Shown here piece after piece: positions 34,255-35,736 of a stretch of 35,736 nt of DNA. The notes under the pieces were generated by a model that did not search any database, was not told where the DNA came from, and worked only from the letters and a program-made list of their open reading frames with translations. A program made the translations under genes and the position numbers. The stretch is from Acidobacteria bacterium 13_1_20CM_3_53_8 (lineage in GTDB: Bacteria > Acidobacteriota > Blastocatellia > Pyrinomonadales > Pyrinomonadaceae), in the NCBI GenBank assembly GCA_001920415.1, contig MNJR01000110.1:1-35736 (forward strand). The letters run 5' to 3'. How positions within the stretch are numbered: the first letter of the stretch is position 1; each line of letters opens with the position of its first letter.

Positions 34255-34839
34255 ATGGCAAATATTTTAGCGATTCATTCGGTCGGAGCATCTTTGGTGA
34301 CTTATCTGCGCAATTCGTATCCAAACTCTTTGCGCGACGCATTTCCATGCCAGTTCAGCCTGTTTTCGAGCGGCGATCTCGTTGAGATGAACGAGCTTCC
34401 AACCACGCTCTCGCTCTTTCTCTACAGGGTGACGATGAACGAGCATCTGCGCAATGCTGGCCGGATGAACGGCTCTACGGATGAAAATGTGCCGCTCGCG
34501 CTTGACCTGCATTATCTAATGACCGTCTGGGCGAGCAGCGCCGAGGCGGAACATTCCATTCTAGCCTGGGCTATGCGCCAACTCTATCACCATTCGGTGC
34601 TGGACATTTCATCGCTCTCCTCTGAGGCCGCGTGGGGCGCAGAGGACGTTGTGCAGGTCATTCCAGCCGAGTTGAGCAACGAGGACATCATGCGAATCTG
34701 GGATGCTGTGAATCCTCCGTACAGACTCAGTGTTTCTTACATCGCGCGTGTCGTTAGAATTGATCCCGAAACTCAGATTGATTCCAAGCCTGTGGTTACG
34801 TCACGGTTCTCCATGATGGATAGAGAGGCTGCAACATGA
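34255..34839 (+). CDS. DUF4255 (Pvc16/Afp16-type) tail terminator/cap protein
   Basis: I chose ATG 34255 (MANILAIHSVG); a TTG at 34246 is possible. The 194-residue product shows the DUF4255 pattern: N-terminal AIHSVGASLVTYLRNSYP, central LSLFLYRVTMNEHLRN, PLALDLHYLMTVWASSAEAE, and C-terminal NEDIMRIWDAVNPPYRLSVS. In extracellular contractile injection systems (Afp, PVC, MAC and relatives) this protein ends the tail tube and sheath. It is co-transcribed with the following genes (ATGA overlap with the next). It is the diagnostic gene of an eCIS-type particle here together with the sheath. Confidence 0.93.
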   Translation: MANILAIHSVGASLVTYLRNSYPNSLRDAFPCQFSLFSSGDLVEMNELPTTLSLFLYRVTMNEHLRNAGRMNGSTDENVPLALDLHYLMTVWASSAEAEHSILAWAMRQLYHHSVLDISSLSSEAAWGAEDVVQVIPAELSNEDIMRIWDAVNPPYRLSVSYIARVVRIDPETQIDSKPVVTSRFSMMDREAAT

Positions 34840-35639
34840 GATTAGAGCAGTTGGAGCGTCGCGTGCTGGGAGCCGTAATCTTTCTGGACGCGACAACAGG
34901 AGCGCGTATTCTCAGTTCTTTGCGAGTTGAGGCGCGTGGCGTCAAGTTTGTGCGCAATCGCAGCGGTTCTTATGTCATCTTCAGCGCGCCCGGTTTCAAA
35001 TCATATATCAACTCCTTTCGCCAGCAACCTGCTAGCGTTGCGCTGGAGAGCGTAGCCTTTGAGATTAGTGTGACCGATCCCCTCCGCAGATATTTGCCAA
35101 GACGCAGCACAATCCATCTTCCGCTCAATCCCGCTACAACGAGACCGAACGAGGGCGCGTGGCTTTTCGCTCCTATTGAAGTCAGTCTTTTCCCCTCGCC
35201 TATCTCCAGCACACTGCCGGGCTGGGCGGTCATTCGAGCAACTATACGAGAAGAAGGAAAAACGGATCGTCTTCCCTGGTCACTAATCAAAGTGAAACGC
35301 AAAGGGACGACAGACCTGTTAGCGACTGGGCTGGCGGACAAACGCGGCGAGGCTCTGGTGGCTGTGACGGGACTTCCTACTACAACATCGGACACAGGGA
35401 CGGGAACGGTTCTGACCTCAGAGATCGCAGTGACGCTTGAAGTAATCTTTGATACTCATGTGAAGAAAGTTCGTGATCCGGAAGACCTTGAGGCTCTGGC
35501 TGATTCGCCCGAGGACTACATTCCTGATCCATCTGCTTTGGAAACAGGGCAACCCCCTGATTTTCGCTCCAGCACGACCAACACCAAGCTGGCTTCCGGC
35601 AAGGAGCAACCAGCAGAACTGTCGGTGAAGCTGGTTTAA
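34836..35639 (+). CDS. injection-system-associated protein of unknown function
   Basis: A 267-residue protein whose ATG overlaps the stop of the DUF4255 gene (ATGA), so translation is probably coupled. The N-terminal half (FLDATTGARILSSLRVEARG, FVRNRSGSYVIFSAPGFKSY) and a middle AGWAVIRATIREEGKTDR-like region suggest two beta-sandwich or carboxypeptidase-regulatory-like domains. The C-terminal 60 residues are low-complexity and acidic (VRDPEDLEALADSPEDYIPD). No signal peptide. Its position between cap and sheath is typical for variable eCIS components such as baseplate decoration or host-binding parts, but I cannot assign it. Confidence 0.78.
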   Translation: MRLEQLERRVLGAVIFLDATTGARILSSLRVEARGVKFVRNRSGSYVIFSAPGFKSYINSFRQQPASVALESVAFEISVTDPLRRYLPRRSTIHLPLNPATTRPNEGAWLFAPIEVSLFPSPISSTLPGWAVIRATIREEGKTDRLPWSLIKVKRKGTTDLLATGLADKRGEALVAVTGLPTTTSDTGTGTVLTSEIAVTLEVIFDTHVKKVRDPEDLEALADSPEDYIPDPSALETGQPPDFRSSTTNTKLASGKEQPAELSVKLV

Positions 35640-35681
35640 AGAGATCAGTCGGAAACCCTTTCGATAAAGAAGGAGGTCGCA

Positions 35682-35736
35682 GTGCCTGAATATTTAGCAC
35701 CGGGCGTTTACGTCGAAGAGACAAGTTTCAGGGCCA
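35682..35736 (+). CDS. contractile tail sheath protein (5' end only)
   Basis: A GTG at 35682 preceded by AAGGAGG with 5-base spacing opens a frame reading VPEYLAPGVYVEETSFRA to the window edge. PEYLxPGVYVEE at the N-terminus is the hallmark of phage-like and eCIS sheath proteins (Afp2-4/Pvc2-4, gp18 type). Only 18 codons are in the window. It shows that the structural genes of a contractile system continue to the right. Confidence 0.92.
   Translation, partial: MPEYLAPGVYVEETSFRA

Overview
The window looks like a chromosomal segment of an Acidobacteriota bacterium, probably class Blastocatellia. This is inferred from the gene set: an AtuA-type catabolic cluster, the thrS-infC-rpmI-rplT-pheS-pheT-zapA run, several TPR and secreted metzincin proteins, and moderate GC. 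No rRNA, tRNA, transposase or CRISPR array was found.

Layout. (1) 1-6444, all minus strand: an alpha/beta hydrolase cut by the window edge, a catabolic group (AtuA-like protein split over two genes, a Nudix hydrolase between them, and an acyl-CoA carboxylase carboxyltransferase), and a low-complexity exported protein. (2) 6445-10130: a nested inverted repeat, an exported zinc metallopeptidase, a YbgC-type thioesterase, the phosphodiesterase YmdB and a structured RNA that is best read as 6S RNA. (3) 10199-18062: an island of exported proteins lying between zapA and the 6S candidate. It has outward-facing paralogous calcium-binding genes with homologous terminators at its two ends. In its middle are a TPR/Fis-HTH/receiver regulator and, divergent from it, a tiny exported peptide gene followed by a thioredoxin-like protein and other exported proteins. 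(4) 18090-25922, minus strand: zapA, a coiled-coil partner, pheT, pheS, rplT, rpmI, infC (apparent AUA start) and thrS. (5) 25923-31593: a non-coding stretch with a second nested inverted repeat, an exported TPR protein, a c-di-GMP-I riboswitch ahead of two exported proteins (one a metzincin), a single-domain response regulator and a lipase. (6) 31833-35736: a sigma-54 activator gene, a terminator, a canonical -24/-12 promoter and then the first genes of a contractile injection system (small unknown, DUF4255 cap protein, unknown, tail sheath), which runs off the right edge.

Two observations stand out. First, at least ten intergenic sites carry fold-back palindromes whose arms are tandem repeats with a period of about 7 bases. 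The architecture is constant while the 7-mer differs between families (TTTTCAG, GGAGTCT, AAAATCG, GGGATGA, GACGCGG, AAAAGGT and others). They punctuate the older gene runs, reach into stop codons and once into a coding N-terminus, and are missing from the island and from the injection-system region. Second, the injection-system operon starts with a consensus-perfect sigma-54 promoter located just downstream of a dedicated sigma-54 activator gene.

All calls come from reading the sequence. Homology searches, covariance models and structure predictions were not available.
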